Below are positions 60,371 to 64,000 of a stretch of DNA of 64,000 nt, piece after piece. The stretch is taken from contig PUFA01000204.1 of NCBI GenBank assembly GCA_003508835.1, positions 310,001 to 374,000 on the forward strand. Reading direction: 5' to 3'. The number at the start of each line of letters is the position of its first letter. The first letter of the stretch is position 1. The notes under the pieces were generated by a model that did no database searches, had not been told where the DNA came from, and saw nothing but the letters and a program-made list of their open reading frames with translations. The translations under genes and the position numbers were made by a program. Source of the stretch: Eonycteris spelaea (Eukaryota > Chordata > Mammalia > Chiroptera > Pteropodidae).

Positions 60371-60940
60371 AGTTTTATTTCTTTCTGATATTATATTATT
60401 TTGTTTTGTTTATTTTTCAAATTTTCTATAACATAAAGTTTAAAAATTGAAAAAGACATAAACAGGGTAAAAAACAAGTTGTGAGCTAGGAGACGATATA
60501 TGTCAGACATAAAATTGACAAAGCATTAATATTTCCAAAAACTTCCAAAATTCCTAGTCCTTAAAGGCACCAACATCATTTCTCATTATCCCACATAATA
60601 ATCTTATCTATTTGCAGTATGACTTGGGCTGGTTACTTCATGAAGTTATAAAGCTAAGGAAGGAATTTTCTACTTTTCTGGTTCTCCTAGAACCAAGAGA
60701 TGCTCTGAGTTGTCACCAGCCTGTCCATGTCCAAGAAGCTCTGAGCCAAGCCACCCTACTTTAGATTATTTTTCTGCACTATATGTCTTAATCTGTGCTC
60801 CTGTAATTGCAGAACGTGAGAATTCACTCATTCCCTTGCATTTCTTCCTTACTTCCCTACTCATTCTAAATAATGTAATTTTCAGTTCTTCAGCCTTTCA
60901 TATTTTTTTCATTTGTATTTATCTAAAAATATTCTTAATA
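60371..60940. other. unassigned sequence right of the telomere-like tract
   Basis: AT-rich at first, then a mixed part (60680-60830). The 102-codon frame at 60710-61018 has no domain I recognise. Confidence 0.35.
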
Positions 60941-60944
60941 TTCT

Positions 60945-61300
60945 TAATAATATCTAATATGTGCCAGATACTGAGTGAGGCTCTCAAGGATACATTTCTT
61001 TTTGTTTTTATCTTTTAACAGCTTCATTGAGGTGTAATTGATATCCAAAAGACTGCACATATTTACTGTATACAATTTGATGGTTTGAACATATGCGTAC
61101 ACCTGTGGAACCACGATAAATTTGTGAACAAAATACATGCAGACACTGCTTTTATAATGCTTATAGCCTAATAGGGGAGCCAGACATTAATAAAATATTC
61201 ACACAAGTAAACATAAAGAATAAATATGATAAATGCCATGAAGTACAGATGCAGCATATAAAGGACAGTATGTCAAAGGTACTATAGAGATTTGGGGGCT
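60945..61300 (-). repeat. L2 LINE 3' end, antisense, split by an L1 fragment
   Basis: aatatgtgccagatactgagtg is an antisense L2 end. It is broken at about 61010 by an antisense L1 3' UTR piece (61010-61135, cttcattgaggtgtaattga) and resumes at tatagcctaataggggagcc. Confidence 0.7.
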
Positions 61301-61489
61301 CAGAGACAGGTGTGGAAGTGCAAAATGTGGTGTTTGGACATCCTAGAAAGTGTGCACCTCATGCAGTTCGACACAGAACCTAGAAATAGATGATTTGAAG
61401 AGGAAACCATAGGCTATACCATTCTAGAAATTAAAAGTGAGTCAGAGAGCATTGTAGGTACCTATAGGTGAGAGCTATTTCAATTCTTC

Positions 61490-64000
61490 ACAGAAAAACC
61501 ACCCTCTCCACCCCTTTCACTCCATGTAATTCCGTAGGGCTGACTCCACCACTGAATGTAAGAGGAGGACATGTAAATAGGACAAAGCTGGGAAGTTTAT
61601 CTCATCTCCATGGACTGATTCACAGATAACTACACGAACCAATCATCAGCCTATCAGGGAAATTAACTTTGTATTATGTTCTGAAAAGAAGATTATTTTC
61701 TCTTTCAGCCAGGTATATCTCTTATGAGAGCATAGAAGTTGGTCTTGCCCTTCTCTGAAGCCTGATTCTAAAGCCAATATAGAGGCACCAACATTTCCAA
61801 ACCTATCAAGCCTAAGGTTACAATAACAGAAAAGAAGAATTCTTCAGGTGGATTATTAAGTGTAATTGTAAGAGGGGCCCACCTTTCCCATTTGGTTCCC
61901 AGATCTGTGCACTCCAGCTTTGTGGTAAGCAGCTTCATACATTGAATACACAATACAGTGTATGTACGGCAACATCCCAAACTCATAGGGTTTTGAAAGT
62001 TCATAAATGATTATGTTGGCAGAAGAGCCATGGGCAGGGAGATCAAATCCATACTCAGAATATGTCTAGCCCAGTGAATAAAGCATCAACTTCCCATGAT
62101 AGGAGAGGTCAATATATTTAACCTATCATCATGGAATATTTCCATTTCAAAATCTTAAACAACTTCTGTGTTGGAAGGCTGGGTACACATAAGAGGTGGT
62201 AGCCACCCAGTCTTGGTGAGTGGAATATTGTGATGTTCACTTCACACAGAGCCTCCATCTCTGCTGCCATGGCCATTTTGTGCATGGTTATAATGAATAT
62301 GAAGGAGGCAGAGAAAGCTAAGTGACATTCACAGGACACATCATATATCTGATTTGCTCTGATGATGGTGCCTCTGTGGGCATTTGTGTGGTAATGACTG
62401 TCTTCATATTCTGCCTACTCTGTGAGGTTGATCTTCATATCTACCCCAAGACCTCCTATTTAGCAATTTTCCAAAGACTCAATCAGCAAAGGCAAACTAT
62501 TAGCCACTGCCCATGAATCATTGTAGATCAGTCCCTCAGGCCATCTTATCTTTCGTGTGAAGTGTCCAACCAGATGTACCACACGAGTTCCATCTAGTAT
62601 TTCTTTTCACCACTCTATTTCAGAGGCTCCCAATGTGACGCTGTAGTGCAATTGACCACTTCCAGCTGTCGTAGACAAATCATGAAAATCTATATATGAA
62701 TCAGGCCCTGGAATTTTTTCCCCATGAGACTGTAGGTATGAACTGAAGAAGAGAAGGTAAAGCATGAGAAAAAATTGTGAGAGAATTGTCTGAGCTCCCA
62801 GCCCATAGTTTATTCGTGCCTTTCAAAATGGTGTGGGCCCAAACTTATATATATGCAAAATCAACTTATAGTTCTTTGACATGCAATTTTGCGGTTAGGG
62901 GATCCTATTTATACCTAGTCCATGGTAAGAAGTTCAGATCACTTGCTTTCCCATGACCAGGTATTTAGTCACTTCCATTGTTCACAGGAAGCAGGAATAA
63001 ATGGAGAACAGGGGACAGTGATAAAAGGCTCACTCCTTATGGTCAGCACTATGATTCTGTTGTATGATTTGCCAGTGGAATCCTATAGCAATCTGCCAAA
63101 TACCTCTAATATAATTCAGTTTTCTGGTGCAACTTGCTCCTGTTGCTGAGAACTTTCTTGCCCTGAGTCCTATTCCAAACTGGCAGCCTTATAAATTACC
63201 TAGTACATGGATTGGCACAGCATGTCCTAAAGTAAAATATGTTGCCGCCAAAATCCTATGAGGCCCCTCAAAAGCACATCTCTTTCTTAGCTGTGCATAG
63301 TACAAAATGCAACTTGTCTCTCACTTTCAAATGAATATCCCAGAATTTTGTACTTAGAAACTCCAACCGCTTTTGACAATACCACTGCATTTTTATAGAT
63401 TTATCTCCCACCATCTGCCACCCTCAATTGTCTTAGTAAAACATCTAGAGTGCTCCTAATGTCTGCTCACCAGATTCCATTAGCAAAGTGTAATGAACCA
63501 ACATGATGATCTCAGGCATGTCAAGATGAACAAGTTCACCCAGACTTTATTATCATAGAGAGGAGGAGAACGGATATAGCACTAAGGCAAGAGAATAAAG
63601 GTAACTGTTAATCCTGCCATATAAATGCAAACTTTACCAAATGTAATCAATTGGAATAACGCATCTGCAAAAAATACAGCACATGCTTGGATTCAACACT
63701 CCCATACCCTGCACTACAGCTGCCCCAGCTCCACTGGCAGTCGCCTGCGCTCAAGCCTCTGGTGCCTGGAATCATGCCTACACATTTCATCACCACATGG
63801 CCATATTTACCATAACCTTTTGTCATTCTCCATTACCCACTGCCAAACAGTCAAGCAGTCCCTAAGCAGCAGCAAGGTGGCTCACAGGGCTGCAGGGATC
63901 ACTTATGCAACTGTAAGGGTGGCTTGCTACATTTCCATTGTCAACCTGTAGGGATGCAGTAAGCCCAAATGGATTCAGGCAAGATCAGTATGTTGTCAGG
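61490..64000 (-). mobile_element. ERVL-type endogenous retrovirus, pol region, antisense and broken
   Basis: The minus strand matches the pol region of mammalian ERVL elements, with the 3' end of pol at the left. At 61768-62004 a 78-codon frame keeps the ERVL-like segment RWAPLTITLNNP and GLEMLVP, which lies near the end of pol. Other short frames (62118-62339) are separated by stops and frameshifts, so the gene is dead. Reverse-transcriptase/RNase H-side sequence should lie toward 63000-64000, and the element continues off the right edge. No LTR is visible at the left end. Confidence 0.7.

Overview
The window is mammalian nuclear DNA. It is AT-rich, largely non-coding and full of decayed L1, L2, CR1/L3, MIR, MLT1 and ERVL repeats. 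Three copies of a SINE whose 5' part is a 5S rRNA gene (8483-8699, 48605-48774, 58121-58339) point to an Old World fruit bat (Pteropodidae), the mammal group I know to carry 5S-derived SINEs of this design. The springhare rodent lineage is the other candidate I know of.

The only gene I can support is the 5' part of TFDP2 (transcription factor DP-2, the E2F dimer partner), on the minus strand. A CpG-island promoter lies at about 50930-51760, with CRE, CCAAT and E2F-like sites. A probable non-coding first exon ends at a GTAAG donor at 51155. A possible 22-nt exon lies at 43226-43247. The exon with the start codon is 19078-19117 (ATG at 19092-19090) and the next coding exon is 11791-11857. The two coding exons join in frame and encode the DP-family N-terminus that includes FIDQNLSPTKG. 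The DNA-binding and dimerisation exons lie beyond the left edge.

Layout, left to right. 1-11790 is intron with a deep nest of elements: L2 cut by MIR and L1M, then an antisense L1 cut by a sense L1 and an MLT1 LTR. It also holds the first 5S SINE and an L1 with an 18-bp target duplication that contains a Tigger-like DNA transposon. 11858-19077 is intron with MIR, L1 and a long L2. 19118-51155 is the long first intron or introns. It holds a U2 snRNA fragment, a HAL1 split by an L1 that is itself split by an ERV LTR, several more L1s, a CR1/L3 relic and the second 5S SINE. 51760-58840 is upstream intergenic DNA with old repeats and the third 5S SINE. 58846-60370 is a degenerate TTAGGG tract of about 1.5 kb, an interstitial telomeric sequence and the most unusual object here. 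61490-64000 is an antisense, broken ERVL pol region.

Nearly all open frames lie inside repeats, in the GC-rich island, or in the telomere-like tract, and are not genes. I saw no tRNA gene, CRISPR array or intact autonomous transposon. Repeat boundaries are judged by eye and may be off by tens of bases; those with target-site duplications are more exact.
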